Shown here: positions 1 to 18,000 of the stretch, in pieces
How the letters are laid out: every line of letters begins with the position of its first letter
How positions within the stretch are numbered: the first letter of the stretch is position 1
Source: Hormiphora californensis
Lineage: Eukaryota; Ctenophora; Tentaculata; Cydippida; Pleurobrachiidae
Assembly (NCBI GenBank): GCA_020137815.1
Contig: CM035351.1
Span: 5,982,897-6,030,396, forward strand
Direction of reading: 5' to 3'
DNA: 47,500 nt
Made by a program: the position numbers and the translations under genes
Notes under the pieces: model-generated
Told to the model about the DNA's origin: nothing
Seen by the model: only the letters and a program-made list of their open reading frames with translations
Databases searched by the model: none

Positions 1-83
1 GTGTGACGACGGAGATCTTGGTTGTGATTGTTGAAATTAAATAACAATCTTCACTCTAACACCAACCCTCCTCTCTCCCGCAG

Positions 84-211
84 GGTTTGTGAGTTTTGAC
101 AATCCTAAAAGTGCCCAATTGGCGATCCAAGCCATGAATGGTTTCAAAATTGGGAGCAAGCGACTGAAAGTGCAGCTAAAAAAGCCGAGAGATGCGGCTA
201 AACCATTTTAG
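84..211 (+). CDS. CELF family RNA-binding protein, last coding exon (5' partial)
   Basis: The exon follows a ctctctcccgcag acceptor, starts in phase 1 and ends at TAG 209-211. It encodes about 42 residues that read as the second half of the third RRM of CELF (CUGBP/ETR-3-like) proteins: GFVSFDN (the RNP1 end), a helix with [12 protein letters not shown], then [12 protein letters not shown] and a short basic tail ending KPF. CELF proteins regulate splicing, mRNA decay and translation by binding GU-rich RNA, and RRM3 lies at the C-terminus, as here. Bases 1-83 are the preceding intron; all other exons lie left of the window. The CELF subtype cannot be assigned from one exon. It is convergent with the KMT2E-like gene. 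Confidence 0.88.
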
Positions 212-654
212 GCAGGGCCTCCGCCTGTAATTGTCCTTTACCGTGATAGTTTAAAGGTAGGTCACAGCTTTGTGCGGTGTTGAGCGTAGGGCGCCGTGAC
301 ATGGCTATTAAGCCACGTCGCGCGCCCTTGGTCTCTTTTGGGTGCGCGGCGCGACCCACAACAGGGCTCTTCTTAGTCACCCAATGCAATGGGTGTCCGG
401 GTGCCTTCCTCCGCCTCGCAGTCATAAATATGACTCGTAGCGAAACCAGGTGCAGCCTGTCACCCTGTTTAACTGCTCCTAGCAACCTCGTTCACCCAAA
501 ACTGACCTCCCTCTATTTCAGAATTGACAACCAAAGCGCAGAATAGAATCCACCGAGAGGAAAGAACTAAAATACCAAGCCTTTCCCTGATGTGAACTAC
601 CTATAAACTAGGAATAGGTGGCCAACTCTGGAACTCCTGTTAATCTTGACTGAT

Positions 655-660
655 AATAAA
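655..660 (+). promoter_or_regulatory. Polyadenylation signal AATAAA, probable CELF mRNA end
   Basis: AATAAA lies 444 bases past the CELF stop and is followed by a GT-rich stretch at about 673-702, the usual downstream cleavage element. It is the first good signal on this strand after the stop. Confidence 0.55.
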
Positions 661-944
661 CTGACACGAAATGGTGTCTGTGTGTGCGATTTTTGGTTCT
701 GTTCAAGTCTTTATTTTCTGTATTCGAGAGAGCGACACGAAGATTTCGCTATTTTGCCGATGCTATATTACAGAAGATCCGTTCTGTATGTGTGTGTTTA
801 TTTGTATCTGAATTGTCACATGTTATATTGTGGTATTAAGAATACACTTTTAAGATACCCCATAAAGCACCGCGAGTTTTAATTTGCTTCTCGTAGGCCG
901 GATTTACTGGATACCGGGAGGATACCTTATTACAAATATTAGCC

Positions 945-1090
945 AGGTTCATACCCCACTCCTGCTGTCAGAGCATTGGCCTAACAGCCCTCCTGTCTTG
1001 CTATGACACGCAGTCTTTCGGTTAAGCTCACATCGAGCCTTCGACCCCGTGTGGGAACATGTCAACTCCTGTCCAGCGTGCACCAGACCC
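945..1090 (-). repeat. Dispersed structured repeat (copy 1)
   Basis: Read on the minus strand this resembles 37415-37510: ACATGTTCC, a hairpin whose plus-strand-37-kb version is CCGGGCC-GAA-GGCCCGG, then GTGTGAGCTTA and GACTGCGT. The adjoining CAGAGCATTGGCCT motif recurs at 28205 and 36241. It is probably a short non-autonomous element; its ends are not resolved. Confidence 0.45.
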
Positions 1091-1769
1091 TTTCTTTCAG
1101 AGCGGGTCCATACAAGCCAGACAATCCCATCACCCCGGAATAAAGAAACACAGCAAATTTCTAAGATCTGGAAAGTAATAGGTTTATTTCCATTTTGTGG
1201 TACTATCAAGTTTGTTTATATACATGTAATGCTGTTGAAGTACACCAGAGAGAAATAGAGAGGGAGAGAGCACTGTGTTACACTACAAATCGTTCCTGCA
1301 ACTCCTTTATATCAACTACATGAACCCCCTCAACATATATTTCTAGAACAAATTGTTGAAAAAACCAAAAACTGTGACTACAATCTCTCAGAGTCTCTCT
1401 CATCTAGAGAGACGACTCCTACCCTTCTTCACTAAGGTTCACACACAAAATAACACTCTCACTCAGGGGTCGACATATATCAGCCACAGATCTACTGCAG
1501 TTTATAAAAAATAGGAGGGTTTACACATAATATAGGGGGTGTATAATTATAAGAGTGGTGTTTTTTGTCAAATGCTGGGTTTACAAGCCCACTCTCACGG
1601 AGATACAATATATATTTCGGTGCTCCCACTCTCTGACAAGGGGCGGGGTTTACTTAAAAAATAATCACTGATATATCTTCACACAGCACAGTGGTAGCTA
1701 TAGGAAAATACATTATGTCCCAGACAACATAGGGTCTGACAATTATTATATAAACACACACACACAATG

Positions 1770-9041
<7,272 letters not shown>

Positions 9042-9071
9042 TCAAGTTCTCAGCGAAAGGTTTGAGGTCAT

Positions 9072-9530
9072 CTACAAAGGAAATCAAGGTGAAATCATCA
9101 ATGGCACAACCAATACAGATTTTATCAAGTTAGTTGAAATATAATTTGATTTATCTGAGGCTCTAGCAGGGTTTTGGTACTGAATAACATAGTCGGACGT
9201 AAATTCAAGTATCTTTTGGTCTAGAACTGAGTTTTAGGGTTATAAATAAATCTATTAAACCGAGTAGAGGCGTGGAAATCGCTTTAAATCGATCAGAAAC
9301 GTAACAAAGAACAACAAAATTTGAGATTTTGCTGGCGAACTCTTTTTGGGCAAACACGAAAATCTGAAAAATGGTGCGCGCGGAAGAATATATGCAGCGA
9401 ACAAAAACAACATTTAGCGCGTTACGTTTAAAACACGTTTTTGCCGCGTAAATAACTTTCTTTTTTTTAAATTCTTCTTTTTTAAATCTGCAGTTTCCAA
9501 GGAATTTTTAAATTTAAAAAATAACCAAAT
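9072..9530. other. Region upstream of the KMT2E-like gene
   Basis: AT-rich DNA with no convincing exon beyond the 5' UTR exon ending at 9071. It should hold the upstream leader and promoter of the minus-strand gene; no TATA box or clear initiator was recognised. Confidence 0.4.
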
Positions 9531-9632
9531 TTGAAATTTTTATCTCTCAACTTGCTTTTCCCTTCAAAAGAGGATCTAGAATCTACATCTAGAATCTGGG
9601 TCCTAAAGATCAGACCCCGGGTAACTCGTTAT

Positions 9633-9697
9633 GCATCCTCCCTTCTGGCTACCACCTTCTGCACCCTCCCCCTACTGGGTACCTCCTTCTGCACAAA
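9633..9697 (+). repeat. Minisatellite, about 2.5 units of 27 bp
   Basis: Units resemble CCCTTCTGGGTACCTCCTTC-TGCAC. The same unit in the same orientation forms a longer array at 11563-11728, on the far side of the large palindrome. Confidence 0.7.
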
Positions 9698-10166
9698 GTG
9701 CGTGCAAAGAAAGTTTACACGTCGGGTCGATAATATGAAGCAGTACAGCTATTGGGACCGCCTGAAAAAGCTGAACCTTATGTCTCTGCAAAGAAGAAGA
9801 GAGAGATACACCATCATTCACATGTGGAAAATGTATAACGAAGTTGCTCCCAACAGTACCAACACACGATTCTACATGAATGATAGGACAGGAGTTAAAG
9901 CTGAAGTACCATCTCTATTCAGCGGTGCCAGAGGGACAGTAAAAACTAAGTTCTTCGACTCCTTCGCTGTCAAAGCTGCAAGGCTGTGGAATACATTGCC
10001 TAAGAAGGTTAACACAGCAGATGACCTGGATCAGTTCAAGATTCTGCTGGGACGATGGCTCGACCAGTTCCCGGACTGTCCGCCCGTGACTGGGTATCCT
10101 ACTCAGAACACTAATTCAATCCTGGATTGGGTGCTGGAAGTGAGAGCCGAGAGGGGGATGTGTTAA
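9697..10166 (+). mobile_element. LINE (non-LTR retrotransposon) 3' fragment, RT C-terminal region
   Basis: An open stretch of about 155 codons ends at TAA 10164-10166. It carries YWDRLKKLNLMSLQRRRERY, then RGTVKTKFFDSFAVKAARLW-N-LP and FK-LLGRWLD, typical of the region after the reverse transcriptase in CR1/Jockey-like LINEs of invertebrates. The catalytic RT motifs and endonuclease are absent, so this is a 5'-truncated copy. The open frame reaches back to 9531, but that part is minisatellite and unrelated sequence. Family assignment is from motif resemblance only. Confidence 0.7.
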
Positions 10167-10186
10167 AGGACACTGACACCTTGTAA

Positions 10187-11508
10187 TCCTTCCAAATCGT
10201 GCTTAGAACATGAAATTTATAGGGGCAATGTAATTCCTTCACTAAATGGTGCTAATAGGTCCCTCCTACCACCAAACGGAAGTTTACCAACCAACTCCAT
10301 GGGGGAGGTCCGATAATTGACCTTAATTGGTCTTAATAGATTTATCCCCTATCTTAAGAACATATCTACCCTTAGAAAAGGAGTATGGACAAAATCAAGG
10401 GCACCAAAGTGTTCAGCGTCCTCGCATTAGTGGGTGCTGGAATTAAGTCTCTATATCATCTGGTTAATTAGATAATTGGATAATTAGGTATGCACATAGC
10501 CGTTTTCTGGCCATATGGCTATAGCCATGTTATGAAAGGAGTAGAGACAAAATCAAGGGCACTAAAGTGTGTAGCGTCCTCGCATTAGTGGGGGTAGGTG
10601 CTGGAATTATGTCTCTATCTCAACTGGTTAATGAGATAATTGGATAATTAGTTTTGCGCATAGCCGTTTTTGGCCTTATGGTTATAGCCACTTTGGAATG
10701 GTTTAGAGACTTTTCACTGGTGCCATTTTGTAGTCAATGGCCAAGTTATGGGGGGTCGACGTCGGGCTTTTAAGCTCTATCTTCAACCGTTTAGGCTTTA
10801 GCCGTTATTAGTCTTTAAAGGTGCTCAAAATGAGCAAAAAACGGTTTAAAACCCGATTTTGAGCACCTTTAAAGACTAATAACGGCTAAACGGTTGAAGA
10901 TAGAGCTTAAAAGCCCGACGTCGACCCCCCATAACTTGGCCATTGACTACAAAATGGCACCAGTGAAAAGTCTCTAAACCATTCCAAAGTGGCTATAGCC
11001 ATAAGGCCAAAAACGGCTATGCGCAAAACTAATTATCCAATTATCTCATTAACCAGTTGAGATAGAGACTTAATTCCAGCACCTACCCCCACTAATGCGA
11101 GGACGCTACACACTTTAGTGCCCTTGATTTTGTCTCTACTCCTTTCCTAACATGGCTATAGCCATATGGCCAGAAAACGGCTATGTGCATACCTAATTAT
11201 CCAATTATCTAATTAACCAGATGATATAGAGACTTAATTCCAGCACCTACCCCCACTAATGCGAGGACGCTGAACACTTTGGTGCCCTTGATTTTGTCCC
11301 TTCTCCTTTCCTAAGGGTAGATATGTTCTTAAGATAGGGGATAAATCTATTAAGACCAATTAAGGTCAATTATCGGACCTCCCCCATGGAGTTGGTTGGT
11401 AAACTTCCGTTTGGTGGTAGGAGGGACCTATTAGCACCATTTAGTGAAGGAACTACATTGCCCCTATAAATTTCATGTTTTGTCAAGTTTTATACACGAT
11501 TTGGGAGG
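10187..11508. mobile_element. 1.3 kb foldback element (near-perfect palindrome)
   Basis: The left arm (10187-10831) and right arm (10855-11508) are reverse complements with few mismatches, around a 23-base centre. The outermost match is CCAAATCGTG / CACGATTTGG, and a strong block is CATGAAATTTATAGGGGCAA with its inverse. Each arm contains two tandem copies of a unit of about 160 bp (GACAAAATCAAGGGCAC and AGCGTCCTCGCATTAGTGGG). No protein is encoded. The left tip merges with the 3' end of the LINE fragment and no target duplication is clear. Confidence 0.8.
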
Positions 11509-11562
11509 GTTATTGTGTTTTTCATTGAAGTTATTTATGAAGTTTATGAAGTTTGCACAGTG

Positions 11563-11728
11563 CACACTCACTGCACCCTCCCCCTTCTGGGTAGCTTTTT
11601 GGCACCCCCCCCCCCCTTCTGGGTACCTCCTTGTGCACCCTCCCCTTCTGGGTACCTCCTTGTGCACCTTCCCCTTCTGGGTACCTCCTTGTGCACCCTC
11701 CCCTTCTGGGTACCTCCTTGTGCACCCC
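11563..11728 (+). repeat. 27-bp minisatellite, about six units
   Basis: Tandem units CCTTCTGGGTACCTCCTTG-TGCACCCTCC; the first two are irregular, with a run of C. It matches the short array at 9633-9697. Confidence 0.85.
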
Positions 11729-12021
11729 GTTATGTGACAAGTGAAATTATTAGACGTGCCCAGGTGTGTTGGAATAGCGTGGATCAGGAGTGACTCCCCC
11801 AGGCCCCACTTGAAAATCATTCCTACGACCTACACCCCTGGACGTGCCGACGCTGTGCACAGCGGTCCTTACCGATACCCCAACCAAACATTCTTGAATT
11901 TTTTTTAGTTCTAGCGCTGTTCAGCCGAATCTATTTGGACCATTGTTTATTGTTGATGTAAAGCAATTTTTTTTTCATTATTTGATTATATTATCTTCCT
12001 GTTAGGGTATATTAGTTAGGC

Positions 12022-12903
12022 ATGATTAACAAGGGAAATAGTGGCACTGTAATAACAGTGTGTCTGGTGGTCGTCTGCTTCATCCTTGCTCTAAACTACT
12101 GGACACTATCACAGGTAAAATAATGTTCTATTTTGTTATGTTCTAACCCCTCTTTACATTACACAGTCTAGCTGGGCAAGTTCTATTCAGATATATCATG
12201 TTTGGCTCTCTCTTACCGCGTCCCGGTAAAGGAGGGATAGATTATATAGCAAACCCCTGATTTTTGTTCCTTCCCACCTATATTTATTGGTAACGAAATT
12301 ACCTGTAGAGCAATGCGATAGTAAGGCACGTTTTAGCGTGCCTGCAATGTAGGGGTAATTGCGTTACCACCTATATTTATTGCAGTTCATTTTCCCCTAC
12401 CGACAAGTAATAAACAGTTCATTCAACAGGATTCGGAGTTGCTGGAACAGGAGTTGCGTGTTTACAGGCAGAAAGAGGTGGATTTTAATACGGTGGCAGA
12501 GGAGTGTAAAAAGCGAATTAATGAACTTCACCTAAAAATTAGCACTCTTACCAGTGACAAAGAGGTTATAGCCACTCAGAAGGTGAGAAGTGGGACCAGG
12601 GTAGAATGTGTGGGCCTCTTTTTTCCGCTACCATGATGCTATCACTCTCAGGGTTACTCAGGGTGATGAGGTTTCTAACCAAATCTATTTTCAGAACTCA
12701 CTGTTTGAACTGTCAGAGGACAGAATGAGTAAGTTTGTAGTTTGTGGACCCAATAAAAACATTTTTACAGTTTGTTATATCATTTTGTTGAACGGTATCT
12801 TTCCACACTGAGCTCAAGCATTGTGATTTGTGTAACACGTATTGGATAGTTATCGAAGGGTTCAATGAATGGAAATGCTCTCATGTATATTTCTACTTCA
12901 TCT

Positions 12904-12974
<71 letters not shown>

Positions 12975-13893
12975 TCTCCCTCTCTAATATGTACCACTCC
13001 TCCTGATACCTTCTTCTTTTCTCAACTACACACACACACGGAACGCCCACTCACTGCCATCATTCCATGTTGTTGTGTCTGAACTGCTTATTACAGGGTC
13101 TGTCACGGAACTGCTTATTATGTAACCTAACCCCCCCCCCCCCATACTGTATAACGTAGGACCACTATTGGAAATATAGAACTGAATGACATGCAATGGT
13201 TGCATGCTTGGCCGGGAAAATTTTGTACACAAACACAAACAAAGGGTGGTGACTTGCCCAAATAGCTTGCTTGATCAAAAGGGGGAAGTTACTGGCATAC
13301 ATTCAACTACAACCTACATTATTGAATATTGGGCCTACAATCTAAATACATCCAACTACATTATTGGGCCTACAATCTACATAAATCCAACTACATTATT
13401 GGGCCTAAAAGTGCATACATTCAACTACATTATTATAATTATGGGCCTACATACATCCCCATTCACCCGCCCAATGTATCAGCTCAGCACACTAAAAACA
13501 TGTACAACACAAAAGGATACTTAATACACCTTCCCTTATACACCTTTTCATCATTCTTGTACATAATGTACTCCCAATCACTTTCCCACATTGCATTTCA
13601 CTATATATATATTTTCCACTACAGAGCTGTTGAACGACAAGACGAAAGAGTGGAAACAGGCCACCTCAGATTTAGAGAGTTGCACCACCCAGAAGGACAG
13701 CGAAATAGGAGAAATTAAAACTCAGAATGAGGAGATGAAGGCCCGACTCCAAACTGCTGAAGAGAAAGTATCTAGTTTGGAGGGAGAGCTAGATGCGGCT
13801 AAATCGCAAATCACAGAACTGTCGAACAAGCAGGAGCCCGCCGCTGCTGCTGCTGGAAATGCGGAGGGTGCTGCAGAGGAAAATATGGCTTAG
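12022..13893 (+). CDS. GOLM1/GOLM2-like Golgi type II membrane coiled-coil protein
   Basis: Exons 12022-12114, 12430-12582, 12695-12728 and 13625-13893 give 182 residues with consistent phases. Residues 8-27 are one hydrophobic anchor ending in ALNYW, the position and motif seen in the golgi membrane proteins GOLM1 and GOLM2/CASC4 (FNYW). A heptad-rich coiled coil follows, with cysteine C-SCTT, then an Ala/Glu-rich acidic tail. The inferred topology is a short cytosolic N-terminus with a lumenal coiled coil. It is under half the length of the vertebrate proteins and lacks their long acidic C-terminus. The last intron holds a (CT)n tract and a tandem repeat. An ATTAAA at 14004-14009 followed by GT-rich DNA is a plausible poly(A) signal. 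Family assignment rests mainly on the N-terminus. Confidence 0.68.
12906..12986. repeat. (CT)n microsatellite
   Basis: About 80 bp of CT dinucleotides inside the last intron of the GOLM-like gene. Confidence 0.93.
13318..13445 (+). repeat. Tandem repeat of about 32 bp, four degenerate units
   Basis: Units contain CAACTACATTATTGGGCCTA followed by an ATACAT stretch. It is intronic in the GOLM-like gene and has no recognised function. Confidence 0.75.
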
Positions 13894-14100
13894 AACTTTT
13901 GTGTGATATGGGGAAATGTGTTTGTACAGAGCTTTTGTGTGTTGAAGTTTTGTTTATTTTTGCATGGATAATGTAGTTAAGTCAGTTATATAAGTATTTA
14001 TTTATTAAACAAAGTGTGTATTGTTTAGCAGATAAGTTGAGCAAAACGTGCTATAAAGTACATTGTAAAATTTTGGGACATGCTGTAAATCTTTAGGTAT

Positions 14101-14218
14101 CACTGCTTGTACAACTTATAACACTGCCCAGTGTTATAAGTTTTCACTTATAACACCCCCCAGTGTTATAAGTTTTCACTTATAACACTGGGCAGTGTTA
14201 TAAGTTGTACAAGCAGTG
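14101..14218. repeat. 118-bp foldback with nested hairpins
   Basis: CACTGCTTGTACAACTTATA at the left end is the inverse of the right end. ACTTATAACACTG and CAGTGTTATAAGT alternate inside, giving nested hairpins. It lies downstream of the GOLM-like gene. Confidence 0.8.
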
Positions 14219-14547
14219 CTAAAACACCGCTGCACTTAGAACTCCTCACTCCACTGTTTCTGTCACACTTAGAAAGATAAGCGTGTACGAACTCTCTCTC
14301 TCTCTCTCTCTCTTTCTTTATGTCACACTCACACGCCGTTGCAGCATCGAGATCAAGATAACAGTTACGAACTCCCGGACCCACGTCCCACACATTCTTT
14401 ATCTCTCTCACTGTCACTAATCTCTCACTCTCTTTACCTATTATATATCTCAGGCGTTATCTTATCTTATACTGATATCTCTGCCTGCTACCTTAAATCA
14501 TGAATTCGTTCTATTGTTACGCCCTCTAAGTGTCTCTCACTCTTGTT

Positions 14548-14855
14548 TTCAAAATTTTACAATGCAATTTTATTATGCCTATTTTCGTTGTACCTGACGT
14601 CAACAATAATGTCCCAGATTCTTACACTTTTAGACCTCGCAGGCTCGGTCAAAAAGTAAAACTACATCACTCGCAGGCTCGTGAGGTAGTTACACTTAGT
14701 GGCACTCGCAGGCTCGTGCACTAAAGTACAAGAATCTGCCTCGACCTGTGGTCTCGGATCATTATTGTTGCACTTATAACACTCGACCTTCGGTCTCGTG
14801 TTATAAGTTTTCAGGTACAACTTATAGGCATAATAAAATCCTACAAAATTCTATA
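14548..14855. mobile_element. Foldback/MITE of about 310 bp
   Basis: Inverted ends include TTTTATTATGCCTAT and ATAGGCATAATAAAA, flanked inward by TTGTACCTG and CAGGTACAA. Further in, CAACAATAAT pairs with ATTATTGTTG. The centre has three copies of CGCAGGCTCG and two hairpins of the type CTCGACC-TT-CGGTCTCG. It shares ACTTATAACAC...GTGTTATAAGT with the foldback at 14101-14218. No protein is encoded and its target duplication was not resolved. Confidence 0.7.
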
Positions 14856-15077
14856 CTTCTTTTGTCCATTGTCTAATAAATGACACTTCGTCATCAGATG
14901 GCCCATGGTGCATGGAAATGGCAGCTGTTGAAGCTTTCACTGTCCAGTGCAGTAACGCGCGAGAACACCCGCGCATTATGTCAGCACTCCTTGGGTCAAC
15001 GTGAGCGCTTTATGATTCTCACACCTCTCCCCCTCCGTTTAGCATTGTATCGGACACGCATAATAAATGTAACAACA

Positions 15078-18000
15078 ATGGCTACCAACTCCCCTAACAT
15101 CACCCTCACTGTTGATGGAATCAGGAGGACCTTTTCTCTGGAGGAGTTTGAGAGGCGACTGGATGGTGCGGTTCATGCACAGGGCGGATATGAGTCGGCT
15201 GGTTTGATAGCACAGTCGGCCTCTCTTTTGTTTATTGTACAGGTATTATAAAGGGGAGGATGTTTGTTTTAATATTCTACCACATCTCTAATCGCCGGTT
15301 CATAGTGTGCCATCTCTCCATAAAGCATGCGGTGTTCCTTTAACATTGGGGGGGGGGGTGAATGTGTGACTAACACAAACACAATAACCCCTCCCTCCCA
15401 CAATCCAAGAGTGACTAACCCCCTCCCCCATTGTCCAGGATTGCCTAATAACCAACACCCTCCCTCCCATTGTCCAGGCTGGTTTCATTCTCCTAGAGAC
15501 TGGATCCATCTCAACTAGAAGGGGTGTCCCTGTTCTGGTCAAGAAGATCCTATGCAGCTTCATAGTCTCCACATTCTTCTATCTTCTTTTTGGGTACGTG
15601 TTCAAACCCTGTCTGGCGGCGCCGACCCGATTTGAGCTCGTTGTTTTGAAAATCAAAACGGGATCTGGTGCGCTAAACTGGGAACACTCCGGAGATAAAA
15701 TATGTAACCGTCACCCAACATGCCACCTTACAATCTCTCTCTAGATTTGGTATTGCATATGGGGACGGGCCGTTCTTCGCTGGGGGATCTGGATATGCTA
15801 TTATTGGTGCTCCTCTCTGTGACAATGACACCTGTTGTGATGGAGTTGAGGGATGCTCAGCAACAGAGAAAAATCTTCTGATTTTCAGGGTGAGTTCCTC
15901 TATATCTTCTTATTTTCAGGGTCAGTTTCCCCTATTTATCAGCCTTTCTGTTTAAAAATAATACCTCTCCCTCTCACTTTGTATACACAGCTAGCTCAAG
16001 CTGCTCTAAGTGGTACAATCCTATCCGGGGCACTAGCTGAGCGGATCTCTGTTGAGGTTTACCTCGTCTACTCCTCCATTACTTCCTGCATCTTCCACCC
16101 CCTTGTTGCCAGGTAACCACTTAGTAACCACGTTGTCAGGCAACCACTTAGTAACCACTTAGTAACCACGTTGTCAGGCAACCACTTAGTAACCACTTAT
16201 TAACCACATTGTCAGGCAACCACTTAGTAACCCCTCAGTAACCACTTTGGCTACTGTTCCGACCCCGTACCAGACTCACACAGCTTCCCAACAGCTGTTT
16301 TCCAACTATTCAGGTGGACGTGGCATGAGAGCGGGTGGGCCAGTGTTCGCCATGACCCGCTCATGTTTGGGACGGGAGTTGTTGACTTTGCTGGTGGGGC
16401 CGCTATACAAGTGATTGGTGCTGTCCCCGCACTGATCCTGTTACCTATTGTGGGGCCCCGGAGACATCGCTTCCGGGGCAACGGTAAATATAAACAACCT
16501 AGTTATGCTCATTCATTTAGGGAAGAAAAATCATCTGCTTCCAGATTAGTCGATTAGTTGGTTGTTTGATTTTAAAACTGTACAGTGTACTTTATTTCAG
16601 CAAAAACAGTCCGGCTACCCTGGCAGAATAACTACTTTACACTTATTGGGGCATTCCTCATTTGGACTAGCTGGTACGGTTTACTCAGCGGACAAATGCC
16701 AAGGTATATTATACATCTCTTGTTTTATTGTCTCCCTCCAACACCACAATACCTATTCCCGATCTACTAATTTGGCACCCCACTCTGATCCAAATGGCTA
16801 CGAGAGCCTTGATTTTACTCCGATTCAAGTAGTGTAATCCCCTATAGGAACACGGACAGTGAAGGAGTGATGGCGAGGGCGGTGGTTAACACGACGATAT
16901 CTGCGGTGGTATCTTGTATTACAGCCCTGATATTGGGTCTCAAATACGAGAGGAGGATGGATGCGAGTAACGCCAGCGCCGGCATCTTATCCGGTAAATA
17001 TTATCAAATTTAATTGGTATTCATGGTATTGTCCGACAGTCAACACTCAGAATCAAATATCATTCCCTCTCTTCCTCATTGAGAAAGGACTAGCTGAAAG
17101 ATTCGTCCCGCCGTTTAACATGTTACCTCTCCCCTCTTATATAGGTTTGGTAGGGAGTTGTGCAGGGTGTGCTACAGTTTCAGCAGAATCAGCTGTCCTT
17201 ATCGGTATCATATCCGGTATAATCTACTTCTCCATGTCTCACTTCCTCATCACATGTAGGTGATCTTTGTTTTGTTCAAGCCCATTTTCGAGCTAGGCAA
17301 GGTGATCTATAGGGTTGCCCGACCCCTTATTCAACTTGTTTTGTTTTGGGCGAGGAGAGATAGCTGGGCCGCGCAAGGCAATACTCAACAATGCCATTTC
17401 GTGTCCCCCAAATCTCCACACACAACCCCTTATTACACAGATCATATAGACGACGTAGTGGATGTGATCCCAATTAACCTCTGCTGTGGTATCTGGTCTT
17501 TATTGGCAGCGGGGCTCTTCTCCGAACAACACCTCATATCCCGTGCCTTCTCTATTGATCAAGATACCGCACCCTGCGGTATATTCTTCCACTGCAACGG
17601 GCTAGGTATGTGAGATATACCTGTCTAGTTGGGCCCACCCGATCTGAGCCCGGGTGCACCGCCAAACAGGGGTGTCCCACTGTCTTTGCGTGACTATTTT
17701 CTTCAGCTTGATCTCTGTCATGCTATATTTCGCGTGATAAACTAACAACCCAATCGAAGCAGGTGCCCGCACCTGCATTATAACTGTATCACACAAATAT
17801 ATCTTTCCAGGACCGAGACTGCTCGCTTCCCAACTAGTATTCACCATCTCCATTATTGCTCTTGTTCTGGCTGGTACAGGGCTGATCACCCTACCTCTAT
17901 GGTGGTTTAATGCCCTGAAAGATGATAGTGAGACCCTCTTTGAGGAGGGAGAGGAGGAGGATGATAGTGGGAGAAGTACTGAGGAAGAGGAGGAACAGGA

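Larger units (their letters stand above)
212..1769. other. Convergent intergenic region with both 3' UTRs
   Basis: No coding exon is recognisable between the CELF stop and the KMT2E-like stop. It holds the CELF 3' UTR, a dispersed hairpin repeat near 945-1090, and the 3' UTR of the minus-strand gene. An AATAAA on the minus strand (TTTATT at 1183-1188) is a possible end for that transcript. Confidence 0.5.
13894..15077 (+). other. Intergenic region between GOLM-like and ammonium transporter genes
   Basis: Apart from the GOLM-like 3' UTR and the two foldback elements, there is a short (CT)n tract at 14294-14317 and about 220 bp immediately before the transporter ATG that must include its leader. 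No exon is seen. Confidence 0.5.

Noticed and set aside
949-1209. 86-codon minus-strand frame in the CELF/KMT2E intergenic region
   Set aside because: Overlaps the dispersed hairpin repeat and has no protein-like features.
9531-9696. Upstream extension of the LINE open frame
   Set aside because: It is AT-rich leader plus minisatellite; LINE resemblance starts only near 9697.
11473-11820. Frames with repeated RRYPEGEGA-type peptides
   Set aside because: Translation of the 27-bp minisatellite; no start context, splice sites or family match.
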